A stretch of 64,000 nt of DNA from Falsiroseomonas sp051860665 (GCF_051860665.1 NZ_JBHYDM010000011.1:62001-126000); one strand, 5' to 3'; positions 34,585-43,597 are shown, numbered from the stretch's first letter. Numbers and translations: made by a program. The notes: generated by a model not told the origin, from the letters alone.

Positions 34585-35691
34585 GGCGCGCCGCCCCACC
34601 CCCATCTCCTCCAGCACCGCCTCGGCCTGCTTCAGGGCGAAGCGGATCTCCTCCTCCCCGATCGCGCCGATGCAGCCGAAGCGCATGGAAGGCTGCTTCG
34701 TGGAGGAGAAGTCGGAGAGGATGACGCCGCGCTGCTTCATCTTCCGCTGGAAGGTCTCCAGGTTCCAGTTCGGGTCCACCGGCTGGTAGACATTGACGAT
34801 GATCGGCCCCTGGTGCTCGGGCGCCACATAGGGCGTGAAGCCCAGCGCCTTGAGGCCCGCATACATCACGTCCCGGTTGCGGCTGTAGCGCGCGAAGCGG
34901 GCCGGCTGGCCGCCCTCCGCCTCGTAGATCTCCATCGCCTTCCCAAAGGCCCGCAAGGCCTGCACCGCCGGGGTGAAGCGGAAACCGCCCCAGCCGTTCT
35001 TCAGCGCGTGGTCGTAGACATCGGACAGGTCCATCACCCAGGAGCCGGCCTGGCCGCGGCAGGCCTCCAGGCGGGCGATCGGTGCCACGGCGAAGCCGAA
35101 GCCCGGCAGCCCCTCCAGGCACTTGTTCGAGGTGAAGACCACCACGTCGCATTCCGGATGGTCGGCGATGCGGAAGGGCAGCGCGCCGAAGGCGGAGACG
35201 GCGTCGCAGATCATTCGCCGCCCCGCCGCCGCGATCACCGGCCCCAGGATCTGCGGGTCGTTGATGATGCCGGTGCCGGTCTCGCTGACCACCAGGGCCA
35301 CATGGCCGCAATCCGGGTTCTCGGCCAGCGCCTGGGCCAGGCGCTCGGGCGACATGGGAACATTGTCCGGCCCGTCGAGGGCCACCACCACCCGCCCGGC
35401 GGTCTCCGCCAGCCGCGCCAGGCGTTCCGCATAGCCGCCATTGCGCACCACCAGCAGTTTTTCGCCCGCCGGCACGAAGGTGCGGATCGCGGATTCGATG
35501 ATCATATGGCCGCAGCCGGGCAGCGGCAGGGAGGCATGCACCCCCGCCACCCCGCCGGCAATCCGCACGATGGCGGGGCGCATGGCGGCGTATTCGGCCC
35601 GGAAATCCTCGTCCCAGGGGGCGATATCCTCCGCCATGCAGGCGCGGACTTCGGGGCGGGTCTGCACGGGGCCGGGGATCAGCAGCAGCAT
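34576..35691 (-). CDS. PhnW-like pyridoxal-phosphate aminotransferase
   Basis: 371 aa, class V fold type I. MLLLIPGPVQTRPEVRACMA then APWDEDFRAEY, together with SNKCLEGLPGFGFAVAP holding the PLP lysine, match 2-aminoethylphosphonate--pyruvate transaminase. The aspartate is in MICDAVSAFGAL. A GTG 9 nt upstream is possible; the ATG gives the usual N terminus. No other phosphonate gene is nearby, so an alanine-glyoxylate or related transaminase role is possible. It is convergent with a Bug gene. Confidence 0.75.
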   Translation of the reverse strand: MLLLIPGPVQTRPEVRACMAEDIAPWDEDFRAEYAAMRPAIVRIAGGVAGVHASLPLPGCGHMIIESAIRTFVPAGEKLLVVRNGGYAERLARLAETAGRVVVALDGPDNVPMSPERLAQALAENPDCGHVALVVSETGTGIINDPQILGPVIAAAGRRMICDAVSAFGALPFRIADHPECDVVVFTSNKCLEGLPGFGFAVAPIARLEACRGQAGSWVMDLSDVYDHALKNGWGGFRFTPAVQALRAFGKAMEIYEAEGGQPARFARYSRNRDVMYAGLKALGFTPYVAPEHQGPIIVNVYQPVDPNWNLETFQRKMKQRGVILSDFSSTKQPSMRFGCIGAIGEEEIRFALKQAEAVLEEMGVGRRAAA

Positions 35692-35722
35692 GGGGTTCAC
35701 CGTCTGGGGCTTCGTTCCTGGG

Positions 35723-36358
35723 CTATACCACCAGCCCGCCGCCCAGCAATTCCCGCCGCAGCTTGCGCAGGATGGCTTCCGCGAAATCCACGTAGTCGCC
35801 GCAGGGCATGGCGAAGGACCCCGGGCCGCCGATCACCTCCGCCACGTAATGGTCCAGCAGGTCCGGCTCCTCGTTCAGGATGGCGAGGCCATTCACCGTG
35901 AGGCCCGCCGCCACCGCCAGGTCCCGCACCGGGCCCGGGGCGCGGCCGGCATTGTGGCGGCCATCGCCCGAGACATCGAGCACCAGCCGCGTGGGGTCAC
36001 CCGGCGCGCGGGCCAGCACGGCGAGGCCCGCCGCCATCCCCTCCCCCAGTGCGGTGGCGCCGGCGGCCGGCAAGCGGGGGATGTTCTCGATGGCCTCCGC
36101 CAGCGCCGCCGCCCCTTCCGCATCGGCCAGCCGGGTCCAGCCCACCGCCAGGTCCTGCTGGCCCGGCCCGGACCAGAGCAGCAGCGCCAGGGCCGCCGCG
36201 CCGCGGGGGCCGGATGTGGCGGCGGCCAGCACCGCGGGGTCGCGCAGCGCCGCGGCGGTGCCGCCCACCATCAGCCGGAACTCCTCGAAGTCGACGCTGG
36301 CGGAGACATCCATGGCCAGGCAGAGGGCGATATCCACGCTTTCCATCGGTGCAAGCAT
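35723..36358 (-). CDS. DUF1194 (VWA-like) domain protein
   Basis: 211 aa. It opens with VDIALCLAMDVSASVDFEEF, carrying the MIDAS-type DxSxS. The ARLVLDVSGDGRHN-type segment (residues 133-143) is typical of DUF1194. No signal peptide is visible from either start (35-nt gap to the phnW-like gene), although many members are secreted. Function unknown; VWA folds bind partners through a metal. Confidence 0.8.
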   Translation of the reverse strand: MLAPMESVDIALCLAMDVSASVDFEEFRLMVGGTAAALRDPAVLAAATSGPRGAAALALLLWSGPGQQDLAVGWTRLADAEGAAALAEAIENIPRLPAAGATALGEGMAAGLAVLARAPGDPTRLVLDVSGDGRHNAGRAPGPVRDLAVAAGLTVNGLAILNEEPDLLDHYVAEVIGGPGSFAMPCGDYVDFAEAILRKLRRELLGGGLVV

Positions 36359-36435
36359 CCTGATTCACGCCCCGTTTGCCTCGCGCCACGACCGGTGCCA
36401 GCATTCGGCAGCGCAACATGACAGGGATGTGCACA

Positions 36436-37413
36436 ATGATCGGCAGGCGTGGCATTCTGGCGGCAGGCGGCGGCCTGCTGGCCGCCCCCTTGGCAGCCCC
36501 CGCGGTGCTGGCCCAGGCCTGGCCGGCACGGCCGATCCGCATGATCGTGCCCTATACGCCGGGTGCGGCCACCGATGCCATGGCGCGCCTTTCCGCCCAG
36601 AAGCTGCAGGAAAAGCTGGGCGTGACGGTGGTGGTGGAAAACCGCGCCGGGGCCAATGGCGCCATCGGCAGCCAGGCCGTGCTGCAGGCGCCCCCCGATG
36701 GCCATACGATCCTTGGCTCCGCCTCGATCCACCCGATGGCGCGGCATGTGATGAAGGCGGCGCCCTACGACCCGGTGGCGGATTTTCTGCCATTGGCGCG
36801 CACCGCGCGGGGCCCCCTCGTGCTCGTCTCCAACCCTCGCCTGCCGCAGACCACGGTCGCGCAGGTGGTTGAGGCGGCGAAGCGCGAGCCGGCGAAGTGG
36901 ACCTTTGCCACCAGCAGCCTCGGCTCGGCGGGACACCTCGCCAGCATCGAGTTCAACCGGGTGACCGGCGCCAATATCGAGATCGTCGGCTATCGCGGCA
37001 GCGCCCCTGCGCTGACCGATGTGGCGGCGGGCAATGCGCAGCTGATGTTCGACCCGGTGCTGGCCACCCTGCCCATGGTGCGCGGCGGCCAGCTGCGCGG
37101 CCTGGCGATTGCCACCGCCACCCGCACCCAGCTGGCGCCGGAACTTCCCACCGCGGTGGAGGGTGGCCTGGCCGGCTTCGAATTCTATTCCTGGTACGGC
37201 GTCTGGGGCCCCCGCGCGATGCCGCGGGAGATCGCGGACCGGATCAATACCGCGCTGGTCAGCGGGCTGCAGGAGCCGGAGGTGGTGGCGCGCCTGACCG
37301 GCCTGGGCTTCGAGCCGGTGGCCGAGACGGTGGCGCAGGCCGAGGCCTTCATCGCCGCCGATGTCGCCCGCAATGCGGAGCTGCTGCGGATCGCGAATTT
37401 CGAGCCGCAATAG
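36436..37413 (+). CDS. Bug family tripartite tricarboxylate transporter substrate-binding protein
   Basis: 325 aa. Several in-frame starts exist; CAGGGA lies 8 nt before the ATG at 36436, which gives a clean signal peptide (MIGRRGILAAGGGLLAAPLA). Bug motifs: VPYTPGAATDAMARLSAQKL, VVVENRAGANGAIGSQAVLQ, APPDGHTILGS. Divergent from the DUF1194 gene. Fifth Bug receptor in 9 kb. Confidence 0.92.
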   Translation: MIGRRGILAAGGGLLAAPLAAPAVLAQAWPARPIRMIVPYTPGAATDAMARLSAQKLQEKLGVTVVVENRAGANGAIGSQAVLQAPPDGHTILGSASIHPMARHVMKAAPYDPVADFLPLARTARGPLVLVSNPRLPQTTVAQVVEAAKREPAKWTFATSSLGSAGHLASIEFNRVTGANIEIVGYRGSAPALTDVAAGNAQLMFDPVLATLPMVRGGQLRGLAIATATRTQLAPELPTAVEGGLAGFEFYSWYGVWGPRAMPREIADRINTALVSGLQEPEVVARLTGLGFEPVAETVAQAEAFIAADVARNAELLRIANFEPQ

Positions 37414-37896
37414 CGCCGGGACCGGGCGGCGGCGGAAGCTGGCGCGAAGCGCCCGCCGCGCCTAGGCTGGGATCCAACCCGCGCAGCGAGCGTGGGGTGG
37501 AGGCTTGCCGAATGGAGTGGAGGAAGCTCGACGGGGCTGGGGTATCGCTTGCGCCCCGCTTCGTCATCCCGCATGCGTCGTGCACGGACCGCCTGACCCG
37601 TTCATGACGGCCTGCCCCATGCCCCTCGGGGATCGGCCCGAGCGCGGCACGCCCCGCCCGGCCCCCGCCGCATCACGGCGCCGTGATATCCCCCCTGTGA
37701 AGCCGGCTGGCTGCATGCTACCGCTCCGCCATTCGAATGGCTGCTCGACCGGGCAGGTCAGGCAGGAGAAGGAGACGGCGCGTCATCGACCCGCTTCAGC
37801 GCATGGCGGTCCCGGACTGCCACGGACGGCGCCACGGGATGGCCGGCGCAGCCCGGCCCGCCGCCGCCTCCTGACCCCTATCCAGGCGCATATCGC
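37414..37896. other. 483-nt region without a convincing gene
   Basis: Open frames here are short and lack family features. The only structures seen are a perfect 16-bp palindrome at 37672-37687 (ATCACGGC/GCCGTGAT) and a small hairpin near 37471-37483. It probably holds the exoD promoter and leader. Confidence 0.5.
37672..37687. repeat. Perfect 16-bp palindrome upstream of exoD
   Basis: ATCACGGCGCCGTGAT is fully self-complementary. It lies 209 nt upstream of exoD and could be a regulator site or a small stem-loop. No matching known operator is recognised. Confidence 0.4.
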
Positions 37897-38523
37897 ATGA
37901 GCCCCGACCAGACCCATATGGCGGCGGAGGATCTGGCGCCGATCTCCCGCATCGTCTCCGAAGTGGCGGCCGCCTTCCCCGGGGAGCGCATCAGCCTGGG
38001 CGAGATGGCGGAGGCCTTTGGCGACCGCGCCTTCGGCCTGCTGCTGCTGCTGCTGCTGCTGCCCGGCCTGCTGCCCGGCATGGCCAGCGTCTTCGGCACG
38101 CCGCTGCTGATCCTCGGCGTGCAGATGGGCCTCGGCCTGCGGGTGCCGAAGCTGCCCGGCATCCTGGCGCGGCAGACCATCAAGCGGGCGGACCTGCTGC
38201 GGCTGGCCTCCGCCTCCTCCAAGGGCCTCGGGCGGATCGAGCGCTATGTGAAGCCGCGTCCGGGCTTCTTCACCTCGCCCTTCGGCGAACGCATCATCGG
38301 CTGGCTGACCGCCTATGTGGCGATCATGCTGATCCTGCCCGGCCCCGGCACCAATGGCCCGCCCGCCTTCGGCAATATCGTCATGGCGCTCGGCCTGATC
38401 GAGCACGACAGCACGGTGACCATGTGGGGCGTGGTGCTGACCATCGCCGGCTGCCTGTTTGCGACGGCGGTGCTGGGCGTGCTCGGTTGGCTCGGCCTGC
38501 AGGCGCTGGGCTGGATGTTCTGA
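37897..38523 (+). CDS. exoD: ExoD family exopolysaccharide synthesis protein
   Basis: 208 aa membrane protein of the ExoD family: ISLGEMAEAFGDRAFGLLLL, then PGLLPGMASVFGTPLLIL and a second hydrophobic pair with LILPGPGTNGPPAFGNIVMA. An uninterrupted run of eight leucines, coded by repeated CTG, lies near residue 49. ExoD affects exopolysaccharide export and alkaline tolerance in rhizobia. The role here is by family only. Confidence 0.88.
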   Translation: MSPDQTHMAAEDLAPISRIVSEVAAAFPGERISLGEMAEAFGDRAFGLLLLLLLLPGLLPGMASVFGTPLLILGVQMGLGLRVPKLPGILARQTIKRADLLRLASASSKGLGRIERYVKPRPGFFTSPFGERIIGWLTAYVAIMLILPGPGTNGPPAFGNIVMALGLIEHDSTVTMWGVVLTIAGCLFATAVLGVLGWLGLQALGWMF

Positions 38524-38569
38524 AGCGCCCGATTGTGCGGTGGCTTAAGCCGGTGGTAACAACCCGTCA

Positions 38570-38816
38570 TGCGCCGGTGGCCCGCAAGGGCTGAAACGGG
38601 AACGCGTGAAGGCCTTGTGGCGCAAGCCGCCGGGCCCAGCCCGCGGCTGCCCCCGCAACTGTAGGCGGAGACCCTGTCCCCCTCATGCCATTGGGCCCCT
38701 CAAGCCCGAGAAGGCGGGGACAGGATCCGGGAGGTTCGCCTCCCGGCGCTCCGCGAGCCAGGAGACCGGCCGGCGCAGAGACGTCACGCGCGTGCCGGGC
38801 GGGGTGCACCGGCGCA
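38570..38816 (+). promoter_or_regulatory. Cobalamin (B12) riboswitch and switch region
   Basis: The aptamer carries the conserved elements in order: GCCGGTGG...GGGAACGCG, the B12 box (GCGGCTGCCCCCGCAACTG), GAAGGCGGGG-type loop, and GAGCCAGGAGACCGGCC near 38755-38772. P1 can form between TGCGCCGG (38570-38577) and CCGGCGCA (38770-38777). A second, longer complement of the same 5' strand lies at 38807-38816. It is in the 5' leader of btuB, 131 nt upstream of the ATG, and should lower btuB expression when cobalamin is plentiful. Confidence 0.93.
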
Positions 38817-38946
38817 ACGGAACGACAGGCCACCGGCGGGCAATCCCCGAAGGTGACCGCTCGTCTCCGCCTGCGGCGACGACGCCAGCCGCCGCGTGGC
38901 CTGCAAGGGCTGCGTGGCTTGTCGTCCGCTCGCTCGGAGGAAACCG

Positions 38947-40899
38947 ATGCGACTGAATCCTGCCTTTCGGGCCGCGCCCCTCGCGCTCGCCCTGCCCCTG
39001 CTGCTGCCCAACCCCATCCAGGCGCAGCAGGCCATCCCCGAAACCATCGTCACCGCCACCCGCATCCCCACCGAGGCGGAGCGCGTGCCGGCCGCCATCA
39101 CCGTGCTGACGCGCCAGGACATCGAGGAGCGCGGCTACCAGACCCTGGCCGAGGCCCTGGCCACCGTGCCGGGGATGAACATGGTGCAGACCGGCGGCCT
39201 CGGCCAGCAGGCCAGCGTCTTCATCCGCGGCACCGCCTCGCGCCACGTGCTGGTCCTGCTGGACGGCGTGCCGGTGAACGACCCGTCGGAGGCCAATGGC
39301 GCCTTCAACTTCGGCAATGAGCTGCTGGGCGATATCGAGCGGATCGAGGTGGTGCGCGGCCCCGGTTCCTCCCTCTACGGCTCGGGGGCCATCGGCGGCG
39401 TCATCAACCTGGTGACGCGGCGCGCGCCGGCCGGCGTGCCGCTGCAGGTCTTCGGCGATATCGCCGGCGGCAGCCAGGGCACCGCGCGCGGCGCGCTCGG
39501 CGCGGCGGGCAGCCTGCAGGGCTGGAATTACATGGTCATGGGACAGGGCCTGACCACCCAGGGCAGCGATGCCACGCCGCGGCGCATGAACAACGACACG
39601 AAGGAGACGGAATCGCTCCGCGCCGGCGCCGGCACCGCCCGCTTCGGCTGGACCGGCGGCACCACCAGCGTGGAGGGCCTGCTGCGCTGGCGCGAGAACC
39701 GGCTGGAGCTGGACAATGTCCCGAACGACGACCCGAACTACGAGGGCAATGACCGCCGCTGGTTCGGCCAGCTGCGCGCCGAGACCGGCCTTTTCGATGG
39801 CGTCTGGACCACCGGCCTGCGCGCCGCGGTGACGGAGGATCGGCGCCGCTACACCAATCTGCCGGATTCGCGCAGCAGCGCCTCCACCGACGACCTGTAT
39901 CGCGGCACGCGGCAGACGCTGGACTGGGGCAATCGCATCCGGCTCGGCGATATCGGTCCCTTCTCCCTCGCCGGCCTCGCCTTCGGCGTGACGCATGAGC
40001 GGGAGGATGTGGAGGCCAATTCCGGCTCCCCCTCCTTCCGCACCACCACCGATGCCTCCGCCAGCAGCACGGCGCTGCATGCCGGGCTGCAGGCGCGCCT
40101 CGGCCCGCGCCTCGACCTCTCGGCCGGGCTGCGGCGCGATGCGGCGGACGATTATGACGGCTTCACCTCCTGGCGCCTCGGCGCCGTGCTGGCGCTGCCG
40201 GAGGTCTCCTCCCGCCTCCGCGCCTCGGCCGGCACCGCCTTCAAGGCGCCCTCGCTGTATCAGCGCTACGGCCGCATCGGCAGCTTCTTCCGCGGCAATC
40301 CGAACCTGGAGGCGGAGGACAGCTTCGCCTGGGAAGTGGGCGCGGAGACGGACCTGCCGCTGTTCGGCCGCAGCGACGGCGCGACCGCCAGCGCCACCTA
40401 TTTCAACACGCGCACCAACAACCTGATCAACTTCAACCGCAGCTTCTCCTCGCTCGAGAATATCGAGAAGGCGAGCAGCCAGGGCGTGGAGCTGGGGCTG
40501 GTGGTGCGGCCCTTCCGCTGGCTGGATGCGCGGCTCGGCTGGACCATCACGGAGGCGCGGGACGAGGTGACGGATGCGCCGCTCGCCCGCCGGCCGCGCA
40601 ACGTGGTCTCGGCCGGTGCCCGTATCGCGCCGACGGATCGAATCGTGATCAGCCCGGAAGTGCTGTTCACAGGTCCCTCGCCGGACACGGCCTCCTACGA
40701 CGATTCGGGAAATTTCATCTCCGGCGTGAACTACAACAAGTCCGGCACGGTGCTGAACCTGACCGCCTCCTACCGCGTGACGCCGGCCATCACGGGCTAT
40801 GTCGAGGGTCGCAACCTGGGCAATAGCCAGTGGGAACCGGCGAACGGTTTTGTGACACCAGGCCGCAGCCTGCTGGTCGGAACCCGCTTCGTCTTCTGA
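38947..40899 (+). CDS. btuB: TonB-dependent vitamin B12 receptor BtuB
   Basis: 650 aa. Signal peptide to AQA (residue 27), then the TonB box ETIVTATRI. The plug is near residues 40-165 (RGYQTLAEALATVPGMNMVQ, VLVLLDGVPVNDPS, GPGSSLYGSGAIGGVINLVT) and the barrel ends with LLVGTRFVF. GGAGG lies 6 nt before the ATG. The upstream cobalamin riboswitch supports B12 or cobinamide transport. The stop is followed directly by a hairpin within the convergent otsA end. Confidence 0.94.
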   Translation: MRLNPAFRAAPLALALPLLLPNPIQAQQAIPETIVTATRIPTEAERVPAAITVLTRQDIEERGYQTLAEALATVPGMNMVQTGGLGQQASVFIRGTASRHVLVLLDGVPVNDPSEANGAFNFGNELLGDIERIEVVRGPGSSLYGSGAIGGVINLVTRRAPAGVPLQVFGDIAGGSQGTARGALGAAGSLQGWNYMVMGQGLTTQGSDATPRRMNNDTKETESLRAGAGTARFGWTGGTTSVEGLLRWRENRLELDNVPNDDPNYEGNDRRWFGQLRAETGLFDGVWTTGLRAAVTEDRRRYTNLPDSRSSASTDDLYRGTRQTLDWGNRIRLGDIGPFSLAGLAFGVTHEREDVEANSGSPSFRTTTDASASSTALHAGLQARLGPRLDLSAGLRRDAADDYDGFTSWRLGAVLALPEVSSRLRASAGTAFKAPSLYQRYGRIGSFFRGNPNLEAEDSFAWEVGAETDLPLFGRSDGATASATYFNTRTNNLINFNRSFSSLENIEKASSQGVELGLVVRPFRWLDARLGWTITEARDEVTDAPLARRPRNVVSAGARIAPTDRIVISPEVLFTGPSPDTASYDDSGNFISGVNYNKSGTVLNLTASYRVTPAITGYVEGRNLGNSQWEPANGFVTPGRSLLVGTRFVF

Positions 40900-40908
40900 G
40901 GCGAACCC

Positions 40909-42321
40909 TCAAGCCGCGCGCTTGCCGCGCGGCTTGCGGACCGGTGCTGGCTGGGCCTCGGCCTCGCCGGCATCGGCCACGTCCTTGTTGCCCTCCAGCG
41001 CCGAGAGGAAGCGGCGGCACCAGATGGCGGCGGTGCCGGCCTTCACGCTGGCCCACATGCGATTCCATCGGTCCAGCCGCTCATCCGCCGGCATGTCCAT
41101 CGCCGCATCCAGCGCCTCGGCGATATCGTCCGGGTCGAGCGGATTGACGATCAGGGCGCCATCCAGCTCCACCGCCGCACCGGCGAAGCGCGACAGCACC
41201 AGCACGCCGGGGTCGGCCGGGTCCTGCGCCGCGACATATTCCTTGGCCACCAGGTTCATGCCGTCCCGCAGCGGCGTCACCAGGCCGATGCGCGCCATGC
41301 GCATGAAGCCCGCCAGCGTCGGGCGTGCCACGGCGCGGGTGATGTAGCGGATCGGCGCCCAGTCGGGCTCCGCCATCTGGCCGTTGATGCGGCCCACACC
41401 CTCATCCAGCTCGCGCCGCAGCGCGCGGTACATCGCCACATCGCCGCGGCTGACGGGCGCCACCTGCAGGAAGGTGATCTTGCCGCGATGCCGCGGAAAC
41501 CGCTCCAGCATCGCGCCGAAGCCCGCGATGCGCTGCGGCAGGCCCTTGGTGTAGTCCAGCCGGTCGATGCCGATGGCGAGCGACCGGCCGGCGAGCGAAT
41601 CCCGCAGCCGCTTCACCTCCTTCGCCTCGGCGCGTTGCGCGGCCAGCTTGGCGAAGCCGGTGGCATCGATGCCGATGGCGAAAGCGCCGACGCGCATGGC
41701 GACATCGCCCTTGCCGATGGCGATCAGCGCGGCGCGCAGGTTCTCGGCATCATCCTCGGTCTGCATGCCGATGGCATCGATCGCCTCCATCGCCTCCAGC
41801 AGCCTCTCCGCATGCGGCAGGCCGCTGAAGACGGAGCGCGGCGGGAAGGGCACGTGCAGGAAGAAGCCGATGCGCTGCTTGCAGCCCAGCGCGCGCAACT
41901 CCGCCGCCATCAGGAACAGATGGAAATCGTGGATCCAGATGGTGTCGTCCGGCTGCAGCAGCGGCGCCAGCGCCGCGGCGAAGGCCTTGTTGGTGCGCTG
42001 GTAGCCGGCAAAGTCGCGCCGGTCGAAGCGCGCGATGCCGAGCCGGTAGTGCAGCACCGGCCAGAGCGCGGCATTCGAAAAACCCTGGTAGAAATGCTTG
42101 TAGTCGTCGTGGCCGAGGTCGATCGTGGCATAGGTGGTCGTGCCATGGCGCAGCAGGGCGGCTTCCGTCCCGGTTTGCGCCGCGGTCTTGCCGGACCAGC
42201 CGAAATACATCGAATCGCGCTTCGCCAGCGCATCCTTCAGGGCCACCGCCAGGCCGCCGGCGGTGGCGCCGGTCTCCTTCGGATCGGGAACACGATTGGC
42301 GACGATGACCAGGCGGCTCAT
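40909..42321 (-). CDS. otsA: Trehalose-6-phosphate synthase
   Basis: 470 aa glycosyltransferase family 20. N-terminal VIVANRVPDPKETGATAGGL holds the glucose-6-phosphate loop. DDTIWIHDFHLFLMAAELR, ALAIGIDRLDYTKGLPQRI-type (ending QRI) and NLVAKEYVAAQDPADPGVLV carry the UDP-glucose site. It makes trehalose-6-phosphate from UDP-glucose and glucose-6-phosphate. The ATG overlaps the otsB stop by 4 nt (otsB is first). Trehalose serves osmotic and desiccation tolerance. Confidence 0.96.
   Translation of the reverse strand: MSRLVIVANRVPDPKETGATAGGLAVALKDALAKRDSMYFGWSGKTAAQTGTEAALLRHGTTTYATIDLGHDDYKHFYQGFSNAALWPVLHYRLGIARFDRRDFAGYQRTNKAFAAALAPLLQPDDTIWIHDFHLFLMAAELRALGCKQRIGFFLHVPFPPRSVFSGLPHAERLLEAMEAIDAIGMQTEDDAENLRAALIAIGKGDVAMRVGAFAIGIDATGFAKLAAQRAEAKEVKRLRDSLAGRSLAIGIDRLDYTKGLPQRIAGFGAMLERFPRHRGKITFLQVAPVSRGDVAMYRALRRELDEGVGRINGQMAEPDWAPIRYITRAVARPTLAGFMRMARIGLVTPLRDGMNLVAKEYVAAQDPADPGVLVLSRFAGAAVELDGALIVNPLDPDDIAEALDAAMDMPADERLDRWNRMWASVKAGTAAIWCRRFLSALEGNKDVADAGEAEAQPAPVRKPRGKRAA
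40910..40936 (+). terminator. btuB terminator hairpin embedded in the otsA 3' end
   Basis: Perfect 11-bp stem (40910-40920 with 40926-40936, loop CTTGC), 10 nt after the btuB stop. It is encoded within the last codons of convergent otsA (its stop is at 40909-40911), so the same bases serve both genes. Confidence 0.6.
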
Positions 42322-43037
42322 GCTGCCGCCCCGCGCGCTTCGAGCGTGGCGAGCCAGCCGCGGAAGACATCCGGCGTGCCGAAGACATCCTGCAGGCGCA
42401 ACCCCAGCCCACCCGCCGCGCGGGCCACCGCCATGCCGGCCTCATCCGTCACATCGTCGCCGACGAAGACCGGCACACGGCCCGCGAAGGGGTGGCGCGC
42501 CATCAGGCTGGCCACCGCGGTGCCCTTGTTGGCGCCGCGCGGCGTCACCTCCCAGGCCATGCGCGCGGGCAGCAGCGCGAAGGAGTCCGGCGCCTCCGCC
42601 ACCAGGGATTCCAGCAGCGCGCGCGCCGCCGGCCCGGCCTCCGGCGCCTGCCGGAAATGCAGCACGAAGCCGTGGGTCTTGTCCTCGATGAAGGCGTTCG
42701 GGAAGGATTGCAGCAGCAGGTCGGCGCGCGCGCGCCAGGCGGCCGGCGGCGAGGGCAGCGCGGGCCCCTCCGTCCCGCCATCCGGCAGCGGGCGCAGCTC
42801 CGCGCCATGGCTGCCCGCCTTGGCGATGGCCACCGGCAGCAGATGATCGAGCTCGGCGAGCGGACGGCCGGAAACGATGGCCAGGGCGCCATCCAGCTGG
42901 TTGGCCAGGCGCTCCAGCATCCGGGGAAGTTCGGCCGGGACCACAACGGCATCGGGCCGCTCGGCGATCTCGACAAGGGTGCCGTCGAAGTCGAGGAAAA
43001 GCGCCGCGTGTTCGGGCGCGGTCGGTAAAGCTTGCAT
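42318..43037 (-). CDS. otsB: Trehalose-6-phosphate phosphatase
   Basis: 239 aa HAD hydrolase. Motif I is LFLDFDGTLVEIAERPDAVV, motif II is in LAIVSGRPLAEL, and motif IV is VFVGDDVTDEAG. It dephosphorylates trehalose-6-phosphate. A GTG 15 nt upstream is possible, but the ATG fits the family length. First gene of otsBA; 127 nt separate it from the divergent cupin gene. Confidence 0.95.
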   Translation of the reverse strand: MQALPTAPEHAALFLDFDGTLVEIAERPDAVVVPAELPRMLERLANQLDGALAIVSGRPLAELDHLLPVAIAKAGSHGAELRPLPDGGTEGPALPSPPAAWRARADLLLQSFPNAFIEDKTHGFVLHFRQAPEAGPAARALLESLVAEAPDSFALLPARMAWEVTPRGANKGTAVASLMARHPFAGRVPVFVGDDVTDEAGMAVARAAGGLGLRLQDVFGTPDVFRGWLATLEARGAAA

Positions 43038-43164
43038 GGTGGATTCTAACACGATGCAGGCGTTCCTGTTGCCACGCCCTCGCGCGATCGTGAGTCCTGC
43101 TGCGGAACCGTGACGCCGTGCGACGACGTGCTAGCCTTCCAGCCGGGAGATCCAGGAGGACGCG

Positions 43165-43569
43165 ATGCAGGGGCGCACCACCATCAGCCGGGCGGAGGGG
43201 GCGGTCTTCGAACAGGGCCTGCGCAGCTTCTTCGCCTATCGCGACCTCGGCGTGCGGGCCGCCACCGGCGGGGCCTTCGGCGCGCATGTCATCCGCGCCG
43301 TGCCCGGCACCGGGGCGGCGCCGCAATGGCACACCCACGATCTGGGCTTCCAGCTGGTCTATGTGCTGCGCGGCTGGGTGACCTTCACCTACGAGGATAT
43401 CGGGGAGGTCACCTTCCGGCCCGGCGACAGCGTGCTGCAGCCGCCCGGCATCCGACATGTGGAGGTGGCGCATTCCGAGGATCTGGAGCTGCTCGAGATC
43501 ACCAGCCCCGCGGACTTCGCGACCGCCGTCACGGAGGCACCGCCCGCGCTTCCGGGCAGTTCCCCCTGA
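43165..43569 (+). CDS. Cupin domain protein
   Basis: 134 aa single cupin. Motif 1 is PQWHTHDLGFQLVYVLRGWV and motif 2 is FRPGDSVLQPPGIRHVEVAH, with the His and Glu-type metal ligands partly kept. AGGAGG lies 4-9 nt before the ATG. Substrate and role unknown. It is followed 28 nt later by tRNA-Leu. Confidence 0.85.
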   Translation: MQGRTTISRAEGAVFEQGLRSFFAYRDLGVRAATGGAFGAHVIRAVPGTGAAPQWHTHDLGFQLVYVLRGWVTFTYEDIGEVTFRPGDSVLQPPGIRHVEVAHSEDLELLEITSPADFATAVTEAPPALPGSSP

Positions 43570-43597
43570 GCCCGCTTTCCGCTATCCTGGGCGCCGC

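Noticed and set aside
38030..38070. CTG repeat tract in exoD as a possible slippage (phase-variation) site
   Set aside because: A trinucleotide repeat would keep the frame, and the leucines are part of a membrane span.
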